NCBI GenBank assembly: GCA_040218795.1
Contig: JAVJQT010000001.1
Location: 124,001-188,000 of the forward strand
Length of the DNA: 64,000 bases
Source: CCMP332 sp040218795
GTDB lineage: Bacteria > Bacteroidota > Bacteroidia > Cytophagales > CCMP332
Direction: 5' to 3'
A program made the position numbers and the translations under genes. Below, piece by piece: positions 8,102-16,100 of the stretch. Positions within the stretch are counted from its first letter, which is position 1; each line of letters opens with the position of its first letter. The notes under the pieces were generated by a model. It had not been told where the DNA came from. It did not search any database and was given only the letters and a program-made list of their open reading frames with translations.

Positions 8102-8135
8102 CTGACATTTTTTCATAAAACTGACATGAATGACA
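8102..8135 (-). promoter_or_regulatory. candidate activator-binding repeats upstream of groESL
   Basis: CTGACAT occurs at 8102-8108 and again at 8121-8127, exactly 19 bp apart (about two helical turns), with a third partial copy ATGACA at 8130-8135. They lie 45-80 bp upstream of the -24 element, where an enhancer-binding protein could sit. This placement is inferred from spacing and repetition only. Confidence 0.45.
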
Positions 8136-8201
8136 AAATTGAAGCCAAATAATATTGAACTATTTCTATTTCTTATTAGCTTTAATAAAACCTATCGTGC
8201 T

Positions 8202-8927
8202 ATGACTGACAATAAATACATTAGTCTTTCCGATGATTGGCTGACCGAAGGACTTGTCGATTTGGAATTCAAGCAGTACAAATTACTTGCTTATTTGCAA
8301 TCGGTGGATGAGAAATTCAAAAGCAAACGACTGTATCCGCCTTTCGCCGATATTATTTTTCACTATAAAAATCTTTTGAAGTTTAAGGAAAACAACGAAA
8401 CACTCATTCGGAATTTTCCGAAAAACGTTTCCGCGCTTGATCTTAAACGGCTGGCATTACAGTACGAGAGCAAATTCGAGGATCCTGAATTTATGGAAGA
8501 GCTTAAAAAGATCGTGGAGTTTGCCGAGCCAAAACTGGGCAATAAGATCAGGGAAGGGAAGGAGCTCTACGATGAAATTGAAAGTCAGATTCTTATTGAA
8601 CCCATTGGTCTTTGTCCGATCAATCAAAATGAAGGCTATTTTTTAGTCAATATCGCGAATGATCCTAATGTGCATGTCTTTGAATATCAGATTAGCATTT
8701 TTGACAGCGCCGATTCAAAATACCGGGGTATTCATACCAATTATCTGCAAAGGATTAAAAAAAGCATCAGCAATACCTTTGAGTCGATTAAAATGGGTTT
8801 GATTCGGGAGTATAAAAAATTGCCCAATCCGGCAACCTTTATAATAGACTCCAAGGCCTATGCACCTTTGGATGAGACATTATTGCCCATCTCAAAGCGT
8901 TTATTGGTTCAGAAAATATCAGCCTGA
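8202..8927 (+). CDS. conserved hypothetical protein, divergent from groES
   Basis: The reading frame is open from an ATG at 8130, but I favour the ATG at 8202 (MTDNKYISLSDDWL, 241 residues). The 24-residue extension looks non-coding and would overlap the activator repeats of groESL, while TAGCTTTA at 8175-8182 resembles a -7 element suited to the later start. The protein is soluble and helical: YKLLAYLQSVDEKFKSKRLY, YPPFADIIFHYKNLL, then a beta-rich C-terminal half (LIEPIGLCPINQNEGYFLVN). I know similar unnamed proteins from Bacteroidota but no function. It ends exactly where convergent secG ends. Confidence 0.65.
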   Translation: MTDNKYISLSDDWLTEGLVDLEFKQYKLLAYLQSVDEKFKSKRLYPPFADIIFHYKNLLKFKENNETLIRNFPKNVSALDLKRLALQYESKFEDPEFMEELKKIVEFAEPKLGNKIREGKELYDEIESQILIEPIGLCPINQNEGYFLVNIANDPNVHVFEYQISIFDSADSKYRGIHTNYLQRIKKSISNTFESIKMGLIREYKKLPNPATFIIDSKAYAPLDETLLPISKRLLVQKISA

Positions 8928-9335
8928 TTAAAGACCGAGATCGTCTTCGTCGGAGCTTTGTTCTTCCTGACTGCCATTGCCTTCATCTTCGGCAGGCAAT
9001 AAGTTATCATCGGATGAACCATCGCCACCGGAAGGAGTGGGGCTCAAAGAAGGAAGAATGGACTCATTGGCTCTTTCTACATTCGGACTTGAGGTTTCCA
9101 CCTGTTCTGATGGATCATTCACCATGAAATTGGTGGCCAGTGTTAAAAGCAAAAGTGCTATGGCCAAACCCCAGGTTAATTTTTCAAGAATATCGGATGT
9201 CTTTTTCACACCCATCATTTGACTTGCACCTGCACCTATAAAGTTAGCAGAGATTCCACCTTTGGAACTTTGAGATAAAACAACAAGAACAAGAAGGACA
9301 GATACAAATATCGCCAGGCCAACAATGATCGCCAT
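8928..9335 (-). CDS. secG: preprotein translocase subunit SecG
   Basis: The 135-residue product has the two transmembrane helices of SecG (about 3-20 and 53-70), with the conserved loop LVVLSQSSKGGISANFIGAGAS between them and KKTSDILEKLTW leading into the second helix. SecG helps SecYE and SecA move proteins across the inner membrane. The C-terminal 60 residues are an acidic, Ser/Pro-rich low-complexity extension, common in Bacteroidota SecG. It is last in a run of co-oriented genes (miaB, sigma-54 activator, lptE, TPR protein), 4 bp after the TPR gene. Confidence 0.93.
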   Translation of the reverse strand: MAIIVGLAIFVSVLLVLVVLSQSSKGGISANFIGAGASQMMGVKKTSDILEKLTWGLAIALLLLTLATNFMVNDPSEQVETSSPNVERANESILPSLSPTPSGGDGSSDDNLLPAEDEGNGSQEEQSSDEDDLGL

Positions 9336-9339
9336 AATA

Positions 9340-10584
9340 CTATTTTTCTAGGGTTTCTAATTTTTGCGCAAAATAACTCTTTTTCTCAGGATATTTCAAA
9401 ATCAATTGCTTATAGATTGCAATCGCCTTCGAAATTTTTCCCTGCTTCTCAAATATATTGGCAAGGTTCTCTGAGATTAAATTGCTGGGAAGCTCGGTGC
9501 TCGCCTTGGATAAGTCCTCATTCTTGGTATTGGAAGTACTTTCTTTGGGCGGCTTTATCCTTGGGCTTTTATTAATGAAGGACTCAATTATTTTTTTGTC
9601 GCTTTTGGGCTTGCTTACTTTTTCTTCTTTTTTTGGCTCAGTTTCGGCTTTTTTTTTTGCCGTTTTTGATTTGCTTTTACTATCGGCGGCCTTGCTTTTG
9701 GCTTTGGTGGCCTTGTCTGACTTGCTGCTTTTAGGTTTTTGATTCTCCTGAGAAGGCGTTTCTACTTTTTTCTTTTTTTGCGCCTTTTTGTCTGTGGATT
9801 TTGTCTTTATAGTTGAAGCCTTTTTTCTTTCTTTTTCTTTTTCCTCGAGAGCTTCCATTCTTTTCAAACGCTCCGCCCGGTCTTTTTTCATCTGCTCCAG
9901 GTTCTCCATTACTTCATCGGCCAAACTTCTTTTGGCGCTAGGAGCATCTTCTTTTTTAGGTTCTTTTGGGGCAGGGGCATCCACTTTTTTTGCCGCTTTG
10001 GCGGGGGCTGGCTCTTCTTTTTTAAGATCTTTGGCAGGAATCGAATCTTCCTTTTTTAATTCTTTAACCGGAGCCTTTTCCACTTTCGCTTCGACTTTGC
10101 CGGGTTTTGGCGCTTCCTTTGTTTCACTTTCGCTTTTTTCAGGAGTTTTTTCTGCTGCTTTATCCGCCGGGGCTTTTTCTATATCGTTGGTAGAAAAACT
10201 TTCAAGCACCGTGCTTTTAACGCCTTCGCCAATGATGGTGATTTCATCGAGGATTTCATCGGTGAAATCGTTTTTTTCTATTTTATTTTCTCCAAGTCCA
10301 ATTCCAACAGGACCTTTATTGACAATGGGAATTTCGCTTTCAACAGGCTCTTCTATTTTCAGTATTTCATCATAAATACTTTTCTTATCGTGAATAAATA
10401 GGGATGAATTGCGGATTTCCTGATGCACTTTTGGATCTTTTTTTCTTATTAAATCCAAAATTTTTATAACACGAGCGCTGGCAAAATAGGGATTGTCCTG
10501 AATAATTTTATCCAATGCCTCAATCTGCTTTTCGCTGATCGATTGAGGTTTTTCTATGAGTTTATATAATTCTTTACTGTCCAA
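9340..10584 (-). CDS. lysine-rich low-complexity protein with C-terminal TPR
   Basis: The 414-residue frame appears to start at TTG (10584); no ATG lies near, and a stop sits six codons upstream. Residues 1-75 form a helical domain (ALDKIIQDNPYFASARVIKI) resembling TPR helices. About 100-340 is a Lys/Glu/Ala/Pro-rich segment with runs such as APAPKEPKKE and DKKAQKKKK, almost certainly disordered. The end (NLANIFEKQGKISKAIAIYK) is a clear TPR unit. Proteins of this layout lie between lptE and secG in related genomes as I remember them, but I know no function. A scaffold at the membrane is a guess from the neighbours. Confidence 0.7.
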   Translation of the reverse strand: MDSKELYKLIEKPQSISEKQIEALDKIIQDNPYFASARVIKILDLIRKKDPKVHQEIRNSSLFIHDKKSIYDEILKIEEPVESEIPIVNKGPVGIGLGENKIEKNDFTDEILDEITIIGEGVKSTVLESFSTNDIEKAPADKAAEKTPEKSESETKEAPKPGKVEAKVEKAPVKELKKEDSIPAKDLKKEEPAPAKAAKKVDAPAPKEPKKEDAPSAKRSLADEVMENLEQMKKDRAERLKRMEALEEKEKERKKASTIKTKSTDKKAQKKKKVETPSQENQKPKSSKSDKATKAKSKAADSKSKSKTAKKKAETEPKKEEKVSKPKSDKKIIESFINKSPRIKPPKESTSNTKNEDLSKASTELPSNLISENLANIFEKQGKISKAIAIYKQLILKYPEKKSYFAQKLETLEK

Positions 10585-10623
10585 TTCTTTATTAATACGC
10601 TAAGTTACATTTTTTTTATTTTG

Positions 10624-11142
10624 CTACCAGCTTGCGACCGTTTCTGTAAAAATATCTAGAAAGATTTGTTCAGAAATATTCTCTATCAATTCATCTTCAA
10701 CACTTTGCAATGTAGTTTGCTGATCAAAATCTTCGAAAAAAGTGAACTGCTTATTCTCAAAACTTTGAGTTTCGTCTTTTGTATTGATATAATTGATTCG
10801 CACTTTTATTCTCAAACGGTTCAGCGCTGCCAACTCATCTCCTGTTGGGGCTACGTTTTCCACGGCATAATAGGAAATCCTTCCCTCGATCTGAAGATCG
10901 CCATTTGAATTGACCAGCTCCAAATTGGTATTGCTCTGATAGAAATCACGTAATCCCTCGGAAAAGGTTTGGGAAATACTCGCGGGGCCATTGCCCGACT
11001 CGTTATAAAATGTGGCTACGGAAATGGTTTTTACATCCGGCGATATGTTTGTTCCGGTAAATGAATAAACACCACAGCCATTTACAGTAAGCAATAGAAA
11101 ACCAAAACTTAAAGCATTTGTGATTTTAGTTTTCAAGTTCAT
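10624..11142 (-). CDS. lptE: LPS-assembly lipoprotein LptE family
   Basis: The 172-residue product has a lipoprotein signal with the lipobox VNGC (Cys23) followed by GVYSFTGTNISPDVKTISV, the typical start of Bacteroidota LptE. Mixed strands and helices follow, with the SLQSVEDELIENISEQIF helix at the end. LptE plugs the LptD barrel that places lipopolysaccharide in the outer leaflet. LptD itself is not in the window. Its ATG lies inside the last codons of the sigma-54 activator gene (17-bp overlap), so the two are translationally coupled. Confidence 0.88.
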   Translation of the reverse strand: MNLKTKITNALSFGFLLLTVNGCGVYSFTGTNISPDVKTISVATFYNESGNGPASISQTFSEGLRDFYQSNTNLELVNSNGDLQIEGRISYYAVENVAPTGDELAALNRLRIKVRINYINTKDETQSFENKQFTFFEDFDQQTTLQSVEDELIENISEQIFLDIFTETVASW

Positions 11143-12394
11143 ACTGTTTGATTTTCCGGTATAAGGTGCGTTCGGAGATCCCCAGATCCTGTGCGGCGTA
11201 TTTTCGTTTGTTATTATTTTTTTGAAGCGCCTTAATGATCATTTCTTTTTCCTTTTCTTCCAGTGAAAGCGACTCCGGTTCCTGCTCGGGTTCAATGTCT
11301 TCTATCTTGCTGATGTCAATGGTTTTACCGCTGCCTGATCCCGACTCTTTTTGTTCTAGATAATAATTGGACGAAGGGCGGTCATCTTCTACCTGGGTGA
11401 CGATGTTATCAAAGAGATCGTTGTGATCGTTGAGAATGGCGGATTTACTTTGATCTTCTTTGAGCAATTTTAAAACCAGCTTTTTTAATTCGTTCATGTC
11501 CTTTTTCATATCAAAAAGCACATTGTAAAGTATTTCCCTTTCCTTAAAGCTCTGATTGGAATCACTGCCCTGTGCTTTGTACAAGTCGGGTAACATGGAT
11601 TTCTCTGAGCTTGGAAGGTATTTCATCAATATTTCAGGGGGCACTTCACGACTGACTTCCAACACAGATATCTGCTCCACAATATTTTTGAGTTGTCGGA
11701 TGTTTCCGGGAAAACGGTATTTTATTAGGGCCTCTCTGGCCAAAGGGGTTAATTGAATTGGTTTTACCTTGTACTTATCGGAAAAGTCTGAGGCAAATTT
11801 CCTGAACAGCAAGGCGATGTCCTCACCGCGATTTCTAAGCGAAGGCACGGTAATGGGCACGGTGTTCAAACGGTAATACAGATCTTCACGAAATTTTCCT
11901 TTGTTAACGGCTTCAAAGAGATCTACATTGGTGGCAGCGACCACTCTTACATCGGCTTTTTGAACCTTGGATGATCCTACGCGAATAAATTCTCCGTTTT
12001 CCAAAACCCTTAACAATCTGGCTTGCGTGCCTACTGGCAGTTCACCCACTTCATCGAGAAAAATGGTTCCTCCGTTTGTAACTTCAAAATAGCCTTTTCT
12101 GGCATCATGCGCTCCTGTAAATGAGCCTTTTTCATGTCCGAACAATTCTGAATCAATGGTTCCTTCGGGAATGGCGCCACAATTTATTGCGATAAATTGT
12201 CCGTGTTTTCTATGGCTTAAATGATGAATAATTTTAGAAAATGATTCCTTTCCGCTACCACTTTCTCCCGTGATGAGCACGGTCATATCGGTAGGGGCCA
12301 CCTGGGCAGCAATTCGCAAGGCATTGTTGAGCTGAGACGAATTGCCAATGATCCCAAATCTCTGTTTCAGCGATTGTAATTCTGATTCTTCCAT
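11126..12394 (-). CDS. sigma-54-dependent transcriptional activator (AAA+ and Fis-type HTH, no receiver)
   Basis: The 422-residue product starts almost directly with the AAA+ sigma-54 interaction domain: Walker A GESGSGKE (43-50), the sigma-54 contact loop GSFTGA (90-95, where many family members have GAFTGA), Walker B GGTIFLDE (108-115) and an arginine-finger/sensor region to about 260. A linker of about 120 residues follows, then a Fis-like helix-turn-helix (YAAQDLGISERTLYRKIKQY) at the C-terminus. There is no response-regulator or ligand domain, so activity must be set by partner proteins or by abundance. It lies 2 bp after miaB and overlaps lptE. A sigma-54 promoter precedes groESL about 3 kb away. 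Confidence 0.93.
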   Translation of the reverse strand: MEESELQSLKQRFGIIGNSSQLNNALRIAAQVAPTDMTVLITGESGSGKESFSKIIHHLSHRKHGQFIAINCGAIPEGTIDSELFGHEKGSFTGAHDARKGYFEVTNGGTIFLDEVGELPVGTQARLLRVLENGEFIRVGSSKVQKADVRVVAATNVDLFEAVNKGKFREDLYYRLNTVPITVPSLRNRGEDIALLFRKFASDFSDKYKVKPIQLTPLAREALIKYRFPGNIRQLKNIVEQISVLEVSREVPPEILMKYLPSSEKSMLPDLYKAQGSDSNQSFKEREILYNVLFDMKKDMNELKKLVLKLLKEDQSKSAILNDHNDLFDNIVTQVEDDRPSSNYYLEQKESGSGSGKTIDISKIEDIEPEQEPESLSLEEKEKEMIIKALQKNNNKRKYAAQDLGISERTLYRKIKQYELEN

Positions 12395-12396
12395 TT

Positions 12397-13827
12397 TTAT
12401 ACTGCTTCTACTGCCTTACCTAAAAGTGTCGCTGAACTGCAATCATTGACCATTACGTTAACATATTGGCCGATTTTATAATTCTCTTTTGGGAATACTA
12501 CCACTTTATTGGCCGAATTTCTTCCATACAATTCCCGATCGGATTTTTTGGATAAGCCTTCCACAAGCACCTTGTGCATCTTTCCTAAATCTTTTTTATT
12601 TCTTTCCAGACTGAGTTCGCTTTGCAATGCGATAATCTCAGCTAAGCGTCTTTTTTTAACCTCCAGAGAAATGTCATCGCTGTAGTTTTTAGCGGCCAAA
12701 GTGCCCGGACGCTCGGAATAGAAAAACATATAAGAGAAATCGTATTTAACTTCTTTCATAAGTGAAAGTGTATCCTGATGTTCTTCTTCTGTTTCTGAGC
12801 AAAACCCGGTGATCATATCTGAGCTAATTCCGCACTCATCACCGATAATTCTTCTGATGGCACTAACTCTTTCCAGGTACCATTCGCGGCTATAAGTCCT
12901 GTTCATGAGCTTCAAAATTCTGTCGTTTCCGCTCTGGGCAGGCAGGTGTATGTAATTACAAATGTTTTCGTATCTGGCTATGGTATGAAGCACCTCATCC
13001 GTAATGTCTTTGGGGTGAGAGGTTGAAAATCTTATTCTCAATTCGGGGCTGAGCAAAGCCACTTTTTCGAGCAATTGGGCAAAGTTGAGGATCTCACCAT
13101 TATCCTCATTTTTCCATTTATAGGAATCCACATTCTGACCCAGCAATGTGACTTCCTTATAGCCATTGGCAATAAGTTCTTGCGCTTCTTTTAAAATTGA
13201 CTCCGGATTTCGGCTTCTCTCACGTCCGCGGGTGAAAGGCACCACACAGAAAGAGCACATATTATCACAACCCCTCATGATGGAGACAAAAGCCGTCACT
13301 CCATTCGAATTTAAACGAACCGGGCTTATATCGGCATAGGTTTCTTCTCTTGAGAGAAAGACATTAACCGCTTTATCGCCTTCATCCACCTGTTTTACCA
13401 GATTTGGGAGGTCGCGGTAGGCATCAGGGCCGGCCACTATATCAACAATTTTTTCTTCTTCAAGAAGATTTTTCTTCAAACGCTCCGCCATACAGCCCAA
13501 TACAGCGATTTGAGTTTTGGGTTTGTTGCGTTTAATTGCGTTGAATTGTTTTAGGCGTTTTCTTATGGTTTGTTCTGCTTTGTCGCGAATTGAGCAGGTG
13601 TTTAACAATATCAGGTCGGCCTCCTCATATTTCGAGGTGGTATCAAAGCCTTCATTTTTGAGGATGGATGTGACGATCTCGCTGTCAGAGAAATTCATTT
13701 GACAACCATAACTTTCGATGTACAACTTTCTCGAATTTCCCCTATCTTCTTCTATACTGGTTTTTACGGTTTCACAAGCTTCATTTTCTTGCTCCAGAAT
13801 ACCGATATCTCCAATAACTTCACTCAT
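12397..13827 (-). CDS. miaB: tRNA-2-methylthio-N6-dimethylallyladenosine synthase MiaB
   Basis: The 476-residue radical SAM methylthiotransferase adds the 2-methylthio group to i6A37 of tRNAs reading UNN codons. The N-terminal UPF0004 domain carries the second cluster's cysteines (C42 in YGCQMNFSDSE, C78 in LNTCSIRDKAE, C112 in LGCMAERL). The radical SAM CxxxCxxC is C187, C191 and C194 (GCDNMCSFC). A TRAM domain closes the protein. The first 30 residues are a short acidic extension. It heads the run miaB, activator, lptE, TPR protein, secG. The paralogues MtaB and RimO are less likely because of the VVPFTRGRERSR block that fits MiaB. Confidence 0.95.
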   Translation of the reverse strand: MSEVIGDIGILEQENEACETVKTSIEEDRGNSRKLYIESYGCQMNFSDSEIVTSILKNEGFDTTSKYEEADLILLNTCSIRDKAEQTIRKRLKQFNAIKRNKPKTQIAVLGCMAERLKKNLLEEEKIVDIVAGPDAYRDLPNLVKQVDEGDKAVNVFLSREETYADISPVRLNSNGVTAFVSIMRGCDNMCSFCVVPFTRGRERSRNPESILKEAQELIANGYKEVTLLGQNVDSYKWKNEDNGEILNFAQLLEKVALLSPELRIRFSTSHPKDITDEVLHTIARYENICNYIHLPAQSGNDRILKLMNRTYSREWYLERVSAIRRIIGDECGISSDMITGFCSETEEEHQDTLSLMKEVKYDFSYMFFYSERPGTLAAKNYSDDISLEVKKRRLAEIIALQSELSLERNKKDLGKMHKVLVEGLSKKSDRELYGRNSANKVVVFPKENYKIGQYVNVMVNDCSSATLLGKAVEAV

Positions 13828-13889
13828 ATTGACCTAATTTGACCGCAAATTAAGGAAAAAACACACAATGACACTTTGTCAGTTCGCTA

Positions 13890-15176
13890 TTATTTTTGAA
13901 ATATTTCGCGAATGGCCTTTGCTTTTAACTGGCATTCCTCATACTCCTGTTGGGGATCGGAGTCATAAGTGATGGCACTTCCAACATTATAGCTGAGTAA
14001 TTTGGTTCCGGAATTGTAAAACAAACTCCTTATGATCACATTGAAATCAAAATTTCCCGAGGGGTCGATATAGCCTATGCTGCCCGAAAAAATACCTCTT
14101 TTGCTCTTTTCGTAATCTTCGATCAGTTCCATTACCTTAATTTTGGGTGCGCCGGTCATGCTTCCCATAGGAAAGGCATTTTTGATGATGTCCACAAGCT
14201 CTACAGTATCTTTTGCCTCCGAAACAACCGTCGATATCATATGAAAAAGATGACGGAATTCATAAATTCCAAAGAGCTCTTCTACTTTTACTGAGCCCGG
14301 CTTTGAACTTTTGGCCAGATCATTTCTGACAAGGTCGACGATCATCATATTTTCGGCTCTTTCTTTCTCGCTATTAAAGAGGCGTTCTTTGTTTTCTTTT
14401 CTTTCCAATTTGCCTTTACCGGTATGGATAGTTCCTTTGATGGGTTGAGAAATGATTTTGCTCTTATTTTTTTTAATAAAGCGTTCGGGTGAAGCACAGA
14501 TCAGGGAGAATTGACTTGCTTTTAAGAATGCGGCAAAAGGCGTAGGAGATTGCTCGCAAAGTTTTAACCAGTAATTGTAGGAATTGATATTTTCCGAATG
14601 GGCAATGTATTCCATACAATAATTGATCTCGTAAACATCCCCTTCATAGATGTGTCTTCTTAATTTATTGATCACCTCAAGGTATTCCTCTCTTGATGTT
14701 TCTGTTTTGAATTCAATCGTTTCATTTTCCGAATCCTCATCAAGAGGACTATGATTTAGAATTTCATTAAAAAGCTTTTCAGGATCTCCCAGGCTATGGA
14801 TTATCACTTCGTCTTCGCGGAACTCCAAAATATTTTGCGGACAAAAAAACAGCAATTCGGGAAAGGACTTATGATCCGTATTCCGGCTGAAGAGTTTTTC
14901 CGTATCATTTTTTAGGTCGTAGGAGAAATAGCCAAAGACCCAATCCTGTGTTTTTTGAATGTATTCTTTTAACTGATTAAAAGCGCCGGAGCTTTCAGCA
15001 AGTGAAATAGAAGAAATTGATCCAAAGGCGATCATATTTGGAAAAGCGCCATGGGGGTATGAAATTTTGTGATTATCCAAACGCACAAAGAATTCATTAT
15101 TATTAGCCAGATCACAGGCTTTTTGAACAAATTGACTGATATTTGAAAGTGTAAAACGTTTTGATTTACGATTCAT
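13890..15176 (-). CDS. pabB: aminodeoxychorismate synthase component I (PabB)
   Basis: The 428-residue product belongs to the chorismate-utilising family. The diagnostic PIKGT motif (in ISQPIKGTIHTGKG) has the lysine that marks PabB, where anthranilate synthase TrpE has alanine, so the product should make 4-amino-4-deoxychorismate for folate. Other conserved pieces are GDVYEINYC, NMMIVDLVRNDLA, GSMTGAPK (338-345) and RGIFSGSIGYIDPSG. There is no fused amidotransferase or lyase, and neither pabA nor pabC is nearby. It lies 62 bp upstream of miaB on the same strand and may share its transcript. Confidence 0.9.
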   Translation of the reverse strand: MNRKSKRFTLSNISQFVQKACDLANNNEFFVRLDNHKISYPHGAFPNMIAFGSISSISLAESSGAFNQLKEYIQKTQDWVFGYFSYDLKNDTEKLFSRNTDHKSFPELLFFCPQNILEFREDEVIIHSLGDPEKLFNEILNHSPLDEDSENETIEFKTETSREEYLEVINKLRRHIYEGDVYEINYCMEYIAHSENINSYNYWLKLCEQSPTPFAAFLKASQFSLICASPERFIKKNKSKIISQPIKGTIHTGKGKLERKENKERLFNSEKERAENMMIVDLVRNDLAKSSKPGSVKVEELFGIYEFRHLFHMISTVVSEAKDTVELVDIIKNAFPMGSMTGAPKIKVMELIEDYEKSKRGIFSGSIGYIDPSGNFDFNVIIRSLFYNSGTKLLSYNVGSAITYDSDPQQEYEECQLKAKAIREIFQK

Positions 15177-15197
15177 TTCAGATTGGGTGGCAGGCTT

Positions 15198-15229
15198 TTT
15201 GTGAGCAAATGATCAGTATATTATCTTTG
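15198..15229 (+). promoter_or_regulatory. Bacteroidota-type promoter of the DUF4197 gene
   Basis: TTTG (15198-15201), a 20-bp spacer and TATCTTTG (15222-15229) match the phylum's -33/-7 pattern (TTTG, about 19 bp, TAnnTTTG). Transcription would start only about 8 nt before the ATG at 15244, giving an unusually short leader. Confidence 0.6.
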
Positions 15230-15243
15230 ATAAAATTTCTATT

Positions 15244-16023
15244 ATGAAGAAGGTTTCAATTTTACTAATTTCTATATTCTTTTTATTCTCTTCCTGTGAT
15301 GAAAATGGAAATATTGCACTTCCAACCGGATTATCCAACGAAGAGGTGATAATGGGCTTAAAAGAGGCTCTGAGAGTGGGTACGGATACATCTGTTTCCA
15401 GATTGACACTAACCGATGGCTATTTTGCGGATCAGGCGGTTAAAATATTATTGCCGGATGAGGTGAGCTCACAGATCAATACGCTAGAATCGGGTATCAA
15501 CAGCGCCGGGCCATTTTTAAAGCCTACGCTACAAACCCTTTATGACAATACATTAAAACCGGTGATCAACGATATGGTATTGTCTTTGAATCGCTCAGCC
15601 GAAGATGCTGCCAAACGCGCCACGCCAATTTTCGTAGATGCGATTACAGGCATCACCATTGCAGATGGTTTTAATATTTTAAATGGTCCCGATACAGCGG
15701 CCACCAATTATTTAAGAGAAAATACTTTTTCCGAGCTATTTGGTGAATTTCAACCCGATATTGATAATTCCCTTTCAAAAGATCTGGTGGCGGGCAAAAG
15801 TGCCAATGATATTTTTAGTACCTATGTTTCTTCCTATAACAGTATATCAACAGCTTCTTTAGGACTAATAGATCCGGTTTCAGATGTGCCATTATCGGAG
15901 TATGTGACAAACAAAGGCTTGAACGGACTGTTTCTTAAAGTTGGTGAAGAAGAAAAAAACATTAGAAATAATCCATTGAATCGCGTGACCGACATATTAG
16001 AGCGTGTATTTGGAGGCGGATGA
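15244..16023 (+). CDS. DUF4197 lipoprotein
   Basis: The 259-residue product has a lipoprotein signal with the lipobox FSSC (Cys18). The mature part is the DUF4197 domain, recognised from LSNEEVIMGLKEALRVGTDTSVSRL, DGYFADQAVKILLP and the repeated helical TLKPVINDMVLSLNRSAEDA region. It is helix-rich throughout, with a conserved LFLKVGEEEKNIRNNP segment near the end. The family is widespread in Bacteroidota and Proteobacteria with no established function. It has its own promoter and lies 77 bp upstream of the pyruvate dehydrogenase E2 gene. Confidence 0.85.
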   Translation: MKKVSILLISIFFLFSSCDENGNIALPTGLSNEEVIMGLKEALRVGTDTSVSRLTLTDGYFADQAVKILLPDEVSSQINTLESGINSAGPFLKPTLQTLYDNTLKPVINDMVLSLNRSAEDAAKRATPIFVDAITGITIADGFNILNGPDTAATNYLRENTFSELFGEFQPDIDNSLSKDLVAGKSANDIFSTYVSSYNSISTASLGLIDPVSDVPLSEYVTNKGLNGLFLKVGEEEKNIRNNPLNRVTDILERVFGGG

Positions 16024-16043
16024 TCAATAAAACGCCGAATAGA

Positions 16044-16074
16044 TTTGATAAAAGCGATTATCTAATAACATTTG
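16044..16074 (+). promoter_or_regulatory. candidate promoter of the E2-hslV-arsC run
   Basis: TTTG (16044-16047), 19 bp, then AACATTTG (16067-16074) fits the Bacteroidota -33/-7 pattern with one mismatch at the first base of TAnnTTTG. The start site would be near 16081, 20 nt before the ATG. Confidence 0.45.
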
Positions 16075-16100
16075 TAGATTAAAATCCCTAGAAGACGAAT

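Noticed and set aside
8130..8201. N-terminal extension of the gene divergent from groES, from the ATG at 8130
   Set aside because: The 24 residues look non-coding and overlap the activator repeats. The ATG at 8202 leaves room for a promoter.
9788..10375. Long plus-strand ORF rich in Ser, Phe and Leu
   Set aside because: It is the antisense of the Lys/Glu/Ala-rich gene at 9340-10584. Low-complexity coding DNA often stays open on the other strand.
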